Below, piece by piece: positions 23,200 to 34,091 of a DNA stretch of 64,000 nt; position 1 is the stretch's first letter, and every line of letters begins with the position of its first letter. This stretch comes from Cafeteria roenbergensis (lineage: Eukaryota; Sar; Bigyra; Bicosoecida; Cafeteriaceae), in assembly GCA_008330645.1 (NCBI GenBank), contig VLTN01000011.1, positions 463,501-527,500 on the forward strand, written 5' to 3'. The notes under the pieces are model-generated. The model did not search any database. It was given only the letters and a program-made list of their open reading frames with translations, and was not told the origin of the DNA. The position numbers and the translations under genes are program-made.

Positions 23200-25637
23200 C
23201 TACCAGCACGGCGAGGTGTTGTTGGCGTACGTCTCCATCCACTGGGACTGGTGCTCTGGCGACACGTCGGTGAAGGTCGTGACGTTCTGGAAGCAGTTGT
23301 TCACGATGAGGTTGTACACCGGCACGCAAGGGTGGTCCTGCGTGATGTTGGCAAGCAGGGGGTACGCGGTTGACCAGGGGGGCTGCTGGTAGTGCAGGGC
23401 ATCCAGGGCAGCGACGAGCGATCCGTTGATCGGGTTGCAGCTGCTCTTTTGCCATGTCAGCCCGCGGTCGTCGATGTGCACCGCCAGGCCGGCATCGCGG
23501 AACGAGTTGCCGGACACAACGTGGCGACGCCCGCCGCCGATGAACATGGCCGCGTGCACGTTGACAAAGTCGTTGTCCAAGAACGAGTTGGCGCTGAGCT
23601 GGTCGTCGTTGTACACCGCCTGGATGCTGCTCGCCCCGAGCGCTGGCGCCTCCATCGTGACCACGTTGGCGATGGTGTTGTCGCGCAGAGTGTTGTTCCG
23701 GTGGGCCCACGACCGGCCACTGTACCAAGCGCCGCTGTCGCTCACTTCGAAGCAGAGAAGACTGGCCTGGTTCGCCTCAAAGACGTTGTTGTTGCCGCCG
23801 CCGAGCCAGGCGTTGTGCGGCGCGTGCCCGATGCTCGACGTCCTGTAGGTGTTTCCCACGCCGCCCCAGCTCATCCCCGGAGTGTACGTGCGCGTCAGTC
23901 GCCCGTACCCCACGGCAACCACGCCAGCGGCCGTGTTCCCGCCCGGCTGCAGCGTGGCCTCCACCCCGCCGCCCACGTGCGCGGCGGCACAGCCAGCCAG
24001 CGACACGTTGGCGCCGTCCACCACGTTGCCCGTTCCCTCGACTGCCAGCCCCACGTGCGTCATACCGGCCGAGTCGACGTCCTTCACAGTCACGCCCTGC
24101 GCGCCGCCCACGCTGATGCCTCGGAAGCCGTAGCGCAGCTGCAGCCCCTGGAACGCAACGAAGGCCAGAGGGACGGGCGCCCCCGCCGCCGCGCGCCGCG
24201 CCGCCGCGGCCTCCCCGAGCTGCTCCCAGCGGCTGCGCGCCGTCTCCAAGGCGTCGTCCCGGAAGTTGCGCGTGGCGGCCACTGAGGCGCCCGCCGCAGC
24301 GGCGTGGGAGCGCACGCCTTGGGCAGCTGCGCCCGTGGTGATGATGGCAGCCGCGGCCCCAACCGCCACCTCGTCCGTGGGCGCAGCGCCCTCGGGCGGC
24401 AGAATAAACGCCCGAAGCGACTGGCGATCGATGAAGTACTCCCCGGGCGCGTCCAGCTCGGACAGCAGGGACACGCCGTAGAATCGGGCCTTTGGCTCGA
24501 AGCCGTACACCGGCGGGGTGGCCTTGTCCGTGGCGATCAGCGACCCGCCCCCTGGCGCCGCAGCGACGGACGAGAGGCGCACGTAGCTGTCCGCCCAGTC
24601 GTACTTCCAGAAGCCGTGGAGCCAGCAGTCGCCGCCCTCCCCGCCGCACTCCGCCGCCCACGCCAGTGGACGAGTCGCCTCCGCCCGGAAGCTGGATGCT
24701 GAGCTGACGGCCTCGATGTGGGTCCAGTTGAACAGCGTCACGGTGGAGGGGAATGCCCCCGAAACCGCGCCACGGCGCCCTCGCCGCGGGTCCGGGACCG
24801 GCGCTGGGGGCGCCGCGGCCTGGAACGTGTTGGGCCAGCGCGCGAGGGTCAGCGGCCGCCCCGCCCACGACACCTCGCCGCGCTGCCAGGAGCACTGGCC
24901 CAGCCCTCCGGGGCCGAGGGGGCCTACCAGTGCCGCGGCGGCGCTGCGGTTGCCGCCCATGGCTGCCACGAGGTCGAGGCACAGCGCCCCGGCGGGGAGG
25001 CGCCACCCGGCCCGGGCGAGCGCGGCGGCGGCGCCTCCGGACCCGGGGCGAAGGCTCGGCGCCTCTCCCCCGCACGGCTGCAGGCGGGACATGGTGGTCA
25101 CCGGTCCCCCAAGCAGGCGGGGCCGGCCTTGCTCCGGGCTCGCAGCCGCCCACACCACGGGCGAGGCCTCGCTGTCGCCGCTGTCCAGAGCCGGGTCAAG
25201 CAGGAGGACGGGCGAGGCGCTGTCCGCGGGCGCGTTGGCATAGTCCCCTGCCCTGATCAGCACCCTGGCGCCTCCTGCGGGAAGCATTCCGGATGCTTGG
25301 TCCCGCAGGCCGCGGACGGCGTCCCGTGCGCGGGTCAGGGTGGCAAAGGGGGCCTCGGAGGTGCCCGGGTTGGAATCCTTGCCTGCGCCAGGGAGAGAGA
25401 GAGACTATAGGAACGTCTGCAGCGGTCGCGCGCGGCGAGTCGGCCCACCGACACAACGGGAGGCGACGCGCGCGCGCTTGGGCGAGGCCAGCAAGGGCAC
25501 GGTGGCGGTGCGGCCCGAGAGTTTGCTGTTTGCTGCAACTCACCGTCCGTGCTGCTGACGAAGAACATAGCAGGGCTGGCCCTCGCCATGACGGCAGCAG
25601 CCGCCAACGCCGCCGCAAGGCCGAGGAGTCTCGCCAT
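23200..25637 (-). CDS. Secreted right-handed parallel beta-helix protein (pectate-lyase-like fold)
   Basis: 758 residues in two exons (25544-25637 and 23200-25382), intron 161 bp (GTGAGTTG to GCGCAG). Exon 1 encodes a signal peptide (MARLLGLAAALAAAAVMARA), and splicing creates the opening SSTDGKDSNPGTSEAPFATL, the usual entry motif of secreted beta-helix proteins, followed by TRARDAVR. From about residue 430 short Gly/Asn/Val repeats such as GFRGISVGGAQGVTVKDVDS and NNVFEANQ match coils of a parallel beta-helix (Beta_helix/PbH1 type). NxS/T sequons are frequent near the end. Members include polysaccharide lyases and glycoside hydrolases acting on extracellular glycans; the catalytic class cannot be assigned. 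It shares a 137-bp head-to-head promoter region with the NSUN gene. Confidence 0.85.
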
Positions 25638-25774
25638 GGCAAGGACCGCGGCGCGCGCCCTCGCGTGCTGCGGCAAAGCAGGATCCGCTGCCTGCGAACA
25701 CAAAACTTGCGTGCAGCTCTGCCACGGCAACCGGCTCTGGTGCCGTCGGCGGCAGCCACGCACACGGCGGCGCG
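25638..25774. promoter_or_regulatory. Short bidirectional promoter region (beta-helix gene / NSUN gene)
   Basis: Only 137 bp separate two divergent start codons, so both promoters and 5' UTRs must be within it or overlap the genes. No TATA box was seen. Confidence 0.5.
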
Positions 25775-27388
25775 ATGGAGCCTGTCGTGCCCCCTGACTT
25801 TGTCGAGTTTTGCCGTGCGTGCGGGGTCCCGCAAGCGATTTTTTCAGCGCAGCCGGCCAAACTGAGGTTTGCGAGGCTCTGTCCGCACGCTGCGGCGTGG
25901 AGGGAAGCTGCCCCACCGGGCGCTGGCGCGCTCGACGCTGCGCAGCGAGCCGCACTGGAGTCGTTCGCCTCTGGGCGGGCCCCCAAGCGCGCCCTCGACG
26001 AGGGCCGGGGGGCAGGGGGCCCAGCGTCGAAGCGAGCGGCGCGCGCGCCGGCCGCCGTTCCGACGCCCTTGCCAGTGCGGGAGTGCAAGGCAGGGCAGCA
26101 GTCTGCACCCAAGGGCGACATCACGCCCAAGGATGGTCGCGCAAGCTGCGAGGGGGCATGCCTGCCCCTGGGGTGGCTTCCCGGCATGCTTCAGCTGCCG
26201 GCGAGCGTGTCCCTGCGGGGCAGCGCGCTCGAGGCCGTCGGGGCGCTGGCCGGCATCGACGCCGCGTCGGCCGCCGCTTGCTTTGCGCTTGATCCCCTTC
26301 CGGGCCAGCGCGTGCTGGACGCGTGCGCGGCCCCCGGCTCGAAGCTGTGCCTGCTGGCCGACCTGATGCACCGGCGAGGCGTGCTGGTGGGCCTGGACGT
26401 GTCGGCGCCGCGACTGCACACTGCCCGCGCCCTGGCCCGGCGGCAGCAGCTGCTGCGGGGGGGCTGGTGGCAGCCGGGGTTCCGCCTGGCGCTGGTCGAG
26501 GCGGACGCGGCTGCCGAGCTGCCCGCCGCAGCGGCCGCCGCGCCCCTGCCCGACCGCGACCCGGGGCCGGGCCGGGAGCGCTTCGCCTTGCTGTCCGGGC
26601 TGCGGGACGGGCTCCGGGGAGGGCTGCGCAGCGGGATGAGGGTGGTGGCCGACTCCGCGGCGGAGGCGCTGGGAAGGCCAGTGCCAGTGCGGGGCGGCGA
26701 CGGGACCACACCGCCGCCGCCCCTGCTGCGCCCAGCGTTTGACCTGCGCCCGGCGGAGGCCACTGCCTCGGGAAGCAGGGGGGGCGGCGCGGGAGCCGCA
26801 GCGGGGGAGAGCGGCTCCAGGGAGGGCACGGCGCCGGCATGCCGCGCCGTCGCAGCCGCCGGCGCAGCCGCAGCCGCAGACGCAGACGCAGACGCGGCCG
26901 CCGCTGCGGGGCCGGGGGCGCGGCATCTGCCGCCTGGGCGTGGCGCGGGCTCTGGACGCGAGGAGCCCGGCTGGGACCGCATTCTGGTTGACGCGCCGTG
27001 CACGCACGACGGCAGCCTGAAGCACATCCGAAAGCTGCTCGACGCGCCGGGGGGCGGCTGGGGCGCGCTGCGGCGAGAGACTGGCCTGTCGACCAGGGGC
27101 GTCGAGGCCGCGGCCGAGCTGCAGCTTCGGCTCGCAACTCGTGCCTTTGACGCGCTGCGCCCGGGCGGGCACCTCCTTTACGCCACTTGCAGCCTCACGG
27201 ACGCGCAGAACGGGGCTGTCATCGAAGCCCTGCTCCGCTCCAGGCCGGCGGCGTCGCTCATCCCAGTTGCCCGTGCGGGCGGCTGGCCCGTGGTCCCGGG
27301 GCGCCTGGAGCACACCCTCAGGTTCGACCCGCTGCGGGGCGACACGAGCGGGCTGTTTCTGGCCAAACTCCAGCGGGCGGCCGAGTGA
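25775..27388 (+). CDS. NOL1/NOP2/Sun-family RNA (cytosine-5) methyltransferase
   Basis: 537 residues, one exon. It transfers methyl from S-adenosylmethionine to C5 of cytosine in tRNA or rRNA. The SAM-binding motif VLDACAAPGSKL is at about residues 180-191. Motif IV is DAPCTHDGSLKHIRK, with the release cysteine at about 409; motif VI is LLYATCSLT, with the catalytic cysteine at about 472. The end, RFDPLRGDTSGLFLAKL, is the typical C-terminal strand. The THDGS form of motif IV resembles a plant and protist subfamily I recall rather than animal NSUN2 or NSUN5 (from memory). A Gly/Ala/Asp-rich insertion of about 150 residues (about 250-400) splits the Rossmann fold. No clear targeting peptide, so compartment and substrate are unknown. 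Confidence 0.88.
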   Translation: MEPVVPPDFVEFCRACGVPQAIFSAQPAKLRFARLCPHAAAWREAAPPGAGALDAAQRAALESFASGRAPKRALDEGRGAGGPASKRAARAPAAVPTPLPVRECKAGQQSAPKGDITPKDGRASCEGACLPLGWLPGMLQLPASVSLRGSALEAVGALAGIDAASAAACFALDPLPGQRVLDACAAPGSKLCLLADLMHRRGVLVGLDVSAPRLHTARALARRQQLLRGGWWQPGFRLALVEADAAAELPAAAAAAPLPDRDPGPGRERFALLSGLRDGLRGGLRSGMRVVADSAAEALGRPVPVRGGDGTTPPPPLLRPAFDLRPAEATASGSRGGGAGAAAGESGSREGTAPACRAVAAAGAAAAADADADAAAAAGPGARHLPPGRGAGSGREEPGWDRILVDAPCTHDGSLKHIRKLLDAPGGGWGALRRETGLSTRGVEAAAELQLRLATRAFDALRPGGHLLYATCSLTDAQNGAVIEALLRSRPAASLIPVARAGGWPVVPGRLEHTLRFDPLRGDTSGLFLAKLQRAAE

Positions 27389-27496
27389 GCCGTTCGCGCG
27401 CTGCAGCACAGCCGGCCTTGCGGCCTTGCAGCTCCTTTCCGCGTGGGCGATCGCCGCACGCCGCAGCAAGCTGGGCGTGGCGCGCGGTCACGCATC

Positions 27497-27533
27497 GCCA
27501 ACACAATTACACACACATACACACAAACATAAC
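27497..27533. repeat. Imperfect CA-rich microsatellite
   Basis: An ACACAC-rich run in the gap between the NSUN stop and the esterase start; one of the few AT-richer patches in the window. Confidence 0.7.
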
Positions 27534-27652
27534 CACGCATTCGAGCAGGCCAGCGAGCAGAGCCGTGAGCCTGCCCGCCCCGCTGTCCGGTCGCCTCGCG
27601 CCACACGCGGGCGCCCCGCTCCCTGCGCGCCGTGCGGGACAGGCTCGCGAGA

Positions 27653-30600
27653 ATGCGCGCTCTCGCCCTGGCTCTGGGGGCGGCCGTGGTTGCGGCGGCC
27701 TCCCCGGTCCTCACCGTGCCAGGGTTCGCCCGCATTCGGGGCTCGCTGGTTGACTCGGGGGTTCACGGAGACGACGGCAAGCCCATCATGGTCGCTGCGT
27801 TCCGCAACATCCCCTTCGCTGTTGCCGCTCGCTGGGCCCCCTCGGCTGAGGCGCTCTCGGTCCAGACAGGCGGGCACCCGAGCCCGCTCCGCGCGAAGGA
27901 CGGCTCCGAAGCCGACCTGGACGGGTCGGAGTTCGGGCCAGGCTGCAACATTGCGAGCGGCGCAGGCCTTGTGCCCCCGGAGGGAGACGAGCAGGAGAAC
28001 TGCCTCAGTGAGTCGCCCCACGGGGGCGCCCCGGCGCCTCGGTCTGCCTGCTGGTGTCGCGCGCGCTCAAGGTGCCGCGGATGGAGTCAGCCAAGCGACT
28101 CCTCGGTTTTTGGTCAGGGCCCGCGCGCGCCTGCGAACGCGAAAGGACGGCATCGCCCCCCACCACCCCCGGCGTGGCGCCACGGGGGTGCGCATGCATG
28201 CGACTCACAGCCAGCTTCGCGGTGCGCCACCGAACCTGCTTTGCCTTCGCAGCCCTGAGCGTATGGTGCGTTGCCAGCGCCGACGGCAGTGCCTGCGCCG
28301 ATTCTGGCCGCGCGGCACGCCCCGTGACCGTGTTCCTCCACGGCGGCGCCTTCATGCTCGGGTCGGCGAAGCACCCGTACGCTGCCCCGGACCCGGCGGC
28401 GTTTGTGGCCGCCACCGGCGCAGTCTATGTCAAGTCGCAGTACCGCCTCGGGGCGCTGGGCTTCATGGCCCACCCCGCCATGCCAGCTGAGGCGCCGGGG
28501 GGCACCTTTGGGCTGGGCGACCAGATTGTTGGCCTGCAGTGGGTCCAGCGGCACGCGGCCGCGTTCGGGGGCGACAAGGAGCGCGTTCTGGCGTCCGGCT
28601 CCAGCGCGGGCGCGATCTCGCTGTGCTTCCACATCACCGACCCTGCCAGCCGCGGGCTGTTCCGCACCGTGATGCTGCAGTCGCCCCAGTGCGCGTACCC
28701 CTTCCCGGGTCTCGGCGAGTCCCACGCCCGGGCCCGCCGGCTCGCACAGTCGCTGGGCTGCAGCGAGGGCGGCAAGCACGCCAAGGCCATTCGATCGGCC
28801 CTCCGCTCCGCCGCCACCGCCATTGGCAGCGACGTCGACCCCTGGGTCGTCACGCCGCGCCTGGCAGCCGGCGCCCTTCGCGCCCTCGCGCCTCCCCGCA
28901 CCGCCTCTGCCGCCTCAGCTCCGGCTTCCGCGTCTGCGCCCAGGGGCCACCCCGACGTGACCCCGCTGCCCGCCGCCTCCCCCGGAGGGGCCGCCGACTG
29001 GCTGTCGTCCGTCACCACAAGCGTGCCGTACGCCCCCGAGGCCGAGGGCCTTCCCTGGTCGGCTGACGGGGCCATCTCGCTCACCGGCGGGGGCAGCCGC
29101 GGCGTCTACCCGCTTCCGAACGGGTCGGTGCTGCTCCCGCGGCCCGCTCCCGCCGCGGCCCCGGAGCTGGCGGCAGAGCTGGTGTGCATGATGCGGCTCG
29201 ACGGACAGCGCGTCACGGACGGCCTGCCGCCCCGGCGCGCCTCCTTCTGGTTCGAGGGGGACCTGTTCTTCCCCGTGATCAACGGGGCCGACGTGAAGGA
29301 GACGCCCGGCCTCAGGCTGGCGCGGCGCGGCCTCGCGGACCCCGGGCTCACGCTCCTTGGCGGCGTGCAGCGCTCCGAGGGCACGCTATTCGCCGGGCTG
29401 GGGTTCCCCGTCGTGGCCTTCTCGGACCTGATCAAGCGCCACCTGGCGTCCGCGATGGGCGAGGCGCTGTTCCAGCGGGTGTGGCCGCAGTACTTTCCCC
29501 CGACCCGCGAGGAGATGCTCCTAGAGGGGCCGGCGGGAGCGGGGGGGGCGGGCCCGGCCGCCGTGGCCGAGGCCGCGCAGGCGCTGCTGGACGAGGCGAG
29601 GGAGGACGCCGAGGCGGTGGTTGAGGGCGCCGCTGCGGCCGTGGGGGTGGCGCCCTGGCGGTCGGCCGGCCGGCACACCACCCGCACCCCGCACCACGGC
29701 GCCGCCCCCGTGCCCGTGTCGGGGCCCGTTCAGTGGCTCAGCAACGCCCTGGGCGCGCGCGAGTGGTCGGCGGCCGCGCACGTCCTCACTGACGTGTGGC
29801 GCTGCGCCTTTGTCCAGCTGGCGAGGCGCGCCTCGGCCATCAGCGCTGGGGCGAGCCTGAGCCCCGCCGCCGTCGCGGAGCTCGCCGCTTCTGGCGCCGC
29901 TGCTGCCGGCGACGCGGTCGAGTCAACCGCGGAGGTCGCTGCGGCGTCGGGAGAGGCCCCCGTGACGGGCCGCGCCGATGCCGCCGGCAGCAGCGGCGGT
30001 GACGTCGTGGTTGAGCGCGCCGCGAGCGAGACGTGGGTTCGCAGCCGCTTCTACGCGTACCACATGCTGCACGCGCCCTCCACGCTGCAGTGGCCCATGC
30101 ACCGCATGGGAGCGTTCCACGGGTCGGAGGTGGGAATCTTCTACAACAGCACCTCGGTGCACTCGGACGACCGGGGCGTCGCCGGCTTCGTGCAGCCGCT
30201 GCTCAACCGCACGCTCTGGGAGGGCCGCCCCGACGCCCCTGGAGACTGCGACAGCCACGGGCGCCCCGTTGAGGGCCGGGGCCCTGTGTGGTGCCCCGTC
30301 ATGGTGCCGCCCGGGGCCGCGGCCAGCGCGGCGGCCAACGACGCCTCGGACCTCCCTGCCTTTGCGATGCACGCGCTGCACGTCACGGGCACCGACGAGG
30401 GCAGCGGCATGAGGCCGCTCCTGCACGAGCGCCGCGGCGGGCACTGGGTGTGCGAGGAGCTGCTCGCCGACGCGTTCGAGATGCCTGACATCCGCTTCAG
30501 AGTCCCCGAGCCCATGTTCGAGCCGGTTTACGCGCGTGTGCTCAACGTCCTCATCGTTCGCTCCGCGGTGGCGATCGTGCGGCGCCCCACGGTGCGCGCC

Positions 30601-30804
30601 ATTGCGCTGACCGCGCTCGCCGCCTGCCTGCTCGTGTCTGCGCTGGGCTGCTACTGCTCGCGCGCGTGCCGCCGCCGCTGCTGCTGCTGCTGCTGCTGCC
30701 CCTGCTACATGGGATGCAGGCACTACGCGTGCCTCAAGGCCGAAGATGCGGAGTCCGACTGTGCTGGCGGCGCGCCGGCGCCGGCCAGCGCACCACAGCG
30801 GTGA
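27653..30804 (+). CDS. Type-B carboxylesterase/cholinesterase-like ectoenzyme with C-terminal membrane anchor
   Basis: 968 residues in two exons (27653-28007 and 28253-30804), intron 245 bp (GTGAGTCG to TTCGCAG). The join gives DEQENCLTLSVWC, matching the family's SEDCLxLNV motif. A signal peptide (MRALALALGAAVVAAA) opens the protein. The oxyanion loop HGGAF is at residues 148-152. The catalytic triad reads Ser236 (GSSAGA), Glu494 (GVQRSEGTLF) and His741 (FHGSEVGIF), in the cholinesterase order but with Ala/Gly-rich insertions that stretch the spacing. A hydrophobic helix at about 901-920 is followed by a short tail with a run of seven cysteines and more Cys nearby, probably cytoplasmic and possibly palmitoylated. 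Substrate unknown; the family covers esterases and inactive adhesion proteins, but here all triad residues are present. Confidence 0.88.
28190..28202. repeat. GCGCATGCATGCG element in the esterase intron
   Basis: Contains the 12-bp perfect palindrome CGCATGCATGCG. The same 13 bases occur at 21542-21554 in the region upstream of the giant ATPase gene. Confidence 0.6.
30679..30699 (+). repeat. (TGC)7 repeat encoding seven cysteines
   Basis: In-frame TGC repeat in the last exon of the esterase gene, just after the membrane helix; encodes residues 928-934. Confidence 0.95.
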
Positions 30805-31054
30805 GGAGCGAAACGGCTTCCTCGCCAGCACGGAGGCTTGCTCCGCTGCTCGCCAGGAAGCTGCTGTGGGAGTGCGTGTGCTGCGCCCTGGGAGTCGAAT
30901 TGCCTCCTCTGGGGCGCAAGGAGCAGCGCCGCCCGAGCCTGTGCGCAATTTTTCAAACGGCCGCCACGAATCCCGGCAACGCTGCAGAGCCGCAATCTGC
31001 TTGGCCGGGATGTTCCCGCGCCCCGCGAGGCGCGCTGCCACAACGTGCCCAAAC

Positions 31055-32296
31055 ATGGCAGATACGTCTGGCAGTGCGGCCAGGCCCCGGAAGCGGGTGC
31101 GGCTCACGCCGGCGCTGGTCCCCGCGGGAGCGGCGGCGGCTGCGTCGGCTCCGAACGCTTTTTCAAACCCCGAGGTCGGCGCCGCCCCCACGCCGGCCCG
31201 GGCAGCGGCCGCAGCCGCTCCGCTGGAACGCGACTTTGTTGCAGCGGCCATGGGTGTGGCCCGCAAGAAGCGGCCGCGGGACGGCGACAGCGACGAAGGG
31301 CTACCGTTTGCGCAGGCTGCCGCAGCCCACTCAGCCGCGGATGAAGTCGACCTCGAGGACGGCAACGGCTCCTCTGGCGAGGCCACACCGCAGCATGAGG
31401 GTGGAGAGCCTGGAGGCGCGGGGAGCGATGGCGAGGAGGACGTGGGCAACCCGGCCGGCTTTTCCGCGGATGAGCTCGAAATTCGCGCCGCCGTCCTGGA
31501 CGAACGACCCGAGTATGCCGTGCCCGCCCTCGCGGCTATCCGCCTCGCGTTCGGTGAGAACGCGGCTTTGCCCTGCGGCACCCCCTTTGGCCCCTGTGTG
31601 GCGCGCAGTCGCCCGGTCCGCTGGAGCCCCCTGCTGTCGCCGTTTGCAGCTGCCGCGCTTGCGACTGCGAGTGGCGCAAGCGGCCGCTGCCTGCCTTGCA
31701 TCACACCCGAGGCCGACCGACCCTGCGCGCGCGCTCCCCCGCACCCCTGCTGCCCGCCCCCTGCAGTGCGCTCGGCCAAGGAGCTGGACGCCGTGCTGGC
31801 GGCCTTCGGGGCCTACCCGGCAGCCACCAGGGAGAGCAGCGAGGACGGCGCCGCGCCGGCCTCGGCTGGCTCCCACCTCCTCCACGTGCCGCTGTTCGCG
31901 CACCAGCTCTTCGGCCACGAGGAGGCCGTGGTGGGCTACGAGGGCGTGAAGTGTCTGGTGTGCTTCGCCGAGCCATCGATGCGCTGCTTGGTGGTCACGC
32001 GCTTCAGCGGGCGCAGGCTCGACGACACCATGGTGGACGACCTTCCCCGCAGACTCGCAGCAGCCCTGCACCCCGGCGCGGCCACGGACAGCGAGGAGGT
32101 CTTCCGTGCCCACCTGACATCCCTGGCCTCTGCTGACCCCGTGAGCACCGAGCCCACGCACCCGGACAAGGCGCTCGAAGCCGCCCTTGTCCGGGCGCGG
32201 AAGCAGCTGGCGCAGGAGGCCGAGGCCGCCACGGAGGCCGATGGCGATGCGGCCACCGAAACAGACGCGGCCGAAGGCAGCGACGACGACGAGGAG

Positions 32297-32330
<34 letters not shown>

Positions 32331-33802
32331 CGGCGCGCGCTCTGCTGCCCCTGCCTACCAAGGCGGGCATGCAGCCCATGTCTTCGGCTGACCGCCCTGA
32401 CCTGATGGGCGTGCCCGTGGCCAGCTTCGGGCCCGACGATGGTGGCTTCGAGGTGCGGGTCTGGGGCGCGGACAGCGCAGCGGCGGGCGAGCTTCAGCGC
32501 CGCGTGGAGGCGCTGTGCATGTGGATGATCGAGTCAGCTGACGGGATCGCGCTGGACGCGCTGCCGTGGACGCTGCTAGGGGTCTTCCAGCGGGCGAGTC
32601 CGGGCAAGGCTGCGTCGCTGGCCGGCTACGCAAGCGTGACCCGGTTCGTGAACCCGTTCCGCGGGGACGGCGGCGTCGTGCTCCGGCTCGGCCAGCTGGT
32701 CACCGTTCCCGCCTTCCAGCGGCGAGGCGTGGCCTCGGCGCTGTACGCCGCCCTGCACGGCCTCGCGCGCGCAACTGGCGCAGCTGCCGTGACCATCGAG
32801 GGGCCGTCGGACGGGCTCAGCGCGGTGCGGGACCGCGTGGAGCTCGCGCTCGCGCTCCGCTGCCCCGCGCTGGTGGCGGCGACCCCCGAGGCGGCCCGGC
32901 GTGCTGCTTCGGCAGGGCGCGGCTCTGCGGCCTGGAGCATCGTGTCGGTGGCGCAGCAGGCGGCGGCGGTGGCGAGCAAGGCAGGCGGCGACTGGCTCGG
33001 GCCCGCCTTTGCGAAGCCCGTCCACGAGGCGACGGCAGCGGGCGACGAGGCGGTGGCCGCGCGCATGGCAAGCGACGGGGTGGCCGCGTGCGCCCGCATC
33101 GCTGCCGACGCGACCAGGCCCGCCTCCGATGCCGTGACCAAGCATGTCAGAGCGTGTTGCGCGGGCCGCGCTGCCGCTGCGTCGCGGCGCGCCGCGGCGC
33201 CGCTGGCCGCTGCCGCGGCCCGCGAAGCCGTTGAAAAGACCGTCGTTGCGGCGGGTGCGCCCAGCGCCGCGCTTGCGCGCGCCGTGGAGGCGGAGTGCCG
33301 CATTGCCAGGTTCATGGCCAGGCGCATGGTAGACGCTGCCGCGCTCCTGGAAGGCATGGCTGCGGGCAGCGCTCCCGAGCCCATCGCAAGCCTGCCTCCG
33401 CAGTCCAGCGCGTGGACGGTCGGGCTGCGGCGCGCTGTGAAGCGTCGCTGCCTGCGCCAGCTCAAGGAGGGGAGCATTGAGGACGCCGAGGCGCGCCACG
33501 GGTACCTGGAGTCGCGGTACCGCGCCGAGGTCGCCGCCTTCCTCAGGGCCGCTGCTGGGCTGGGGCTGGTGACGAAGGACGCCGTGGACGCTGCCGCGGC
33601 AGAGTCCGAGGCGGCGGAGGAGGCGTTTGAGCGGGCGGCGGAGCGGGCGCGCGCCCGCCAGCAGCAGCAGCGCACCCGCGACATGCTTCAAAAGGTCGTC
33701 AGCGGCGAGCTGGACACGGACGGGGACCCCGACCTCGCGGCTCTTGTGAAAATGGTCCAGGCTGCCGCCGGCGGCAAGGGCGCTGCCAACCCGTTTGCGT
33801 GA
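31055..33802 (+). CDS. HAT1: Histone acetyltransferase type B catalytic subunit HAT1
   Basis: 844 residues after removing a 213-bp intron (31554-31766, GTGAGAAC to CCCTGCAG); the join gives IRLAFVRSAKELDAV, matching the HAT1 N-terminus. HAT1 acetylates newly made histone H4 on Lys5 and Lys12 before chromatin assembly. Seen here: a basic N-terminal RPRKRVRL (likely nuclear signal), FAHQLFGHEEAVVGYEGVK, ALCMWMIESADG, the acetyl-CoA loop VPAFQRRGVASALYAAL (about 479-495), then IEGPSDGLSAVRDRVEL. The C-terminal helices (about 690-745, ending AVKRRCLRQL) are separated from the core by an Ala-rich insertion of about 150 residues. An acidic Asp/Glu repeat lies at 32281-32330. Total length is about twice the human protein. 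An in-frame ATG at 31010 is an alternative start. Confidence 0.9.
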
Positions 33803-34091
33803 GCTCGGCAGTGCGCGCACGCTGCCTCGCGTCAACCATGCGCGCGCTGGGGCTGGGCGCGCCGCCCCGGAGCGCCACTCGGTCGCTTTCTCGAATGGGC
33901 GGGGGGAACGGCGGGAAACACTCTTTGCGTCGCGGGATGCGGTCGGCGGCGAGGTCAGCCAGAGAACGGGGTTAGGCGCAGGCGGGGAGGGGGCCGGAGC
34001 GGACCCGCAGTCACACACACACACACACACACGCACGCGGCCCTCGCGTGCCTGCGCAGCAGGGCAAGCACAGGCGGCTGCGCTCGCTCGC
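33803..34091. repeat. Convergent 3' gap with (CA)n microsatellite
   Basis: 289 bp between the stops of HAT1 and the Ala-rich orphan gene. It contains an uninterrupted CA repeat at 34012-34032. No gene seen. Confidence 0.8.

Noticed and set aside
34012-34032. CA repeat as a telomere-like or transposon end
   Set aside because: Plain dinucleotide microsatellite in a 3' gap; no terminal inverted repeats or transposase nearby.
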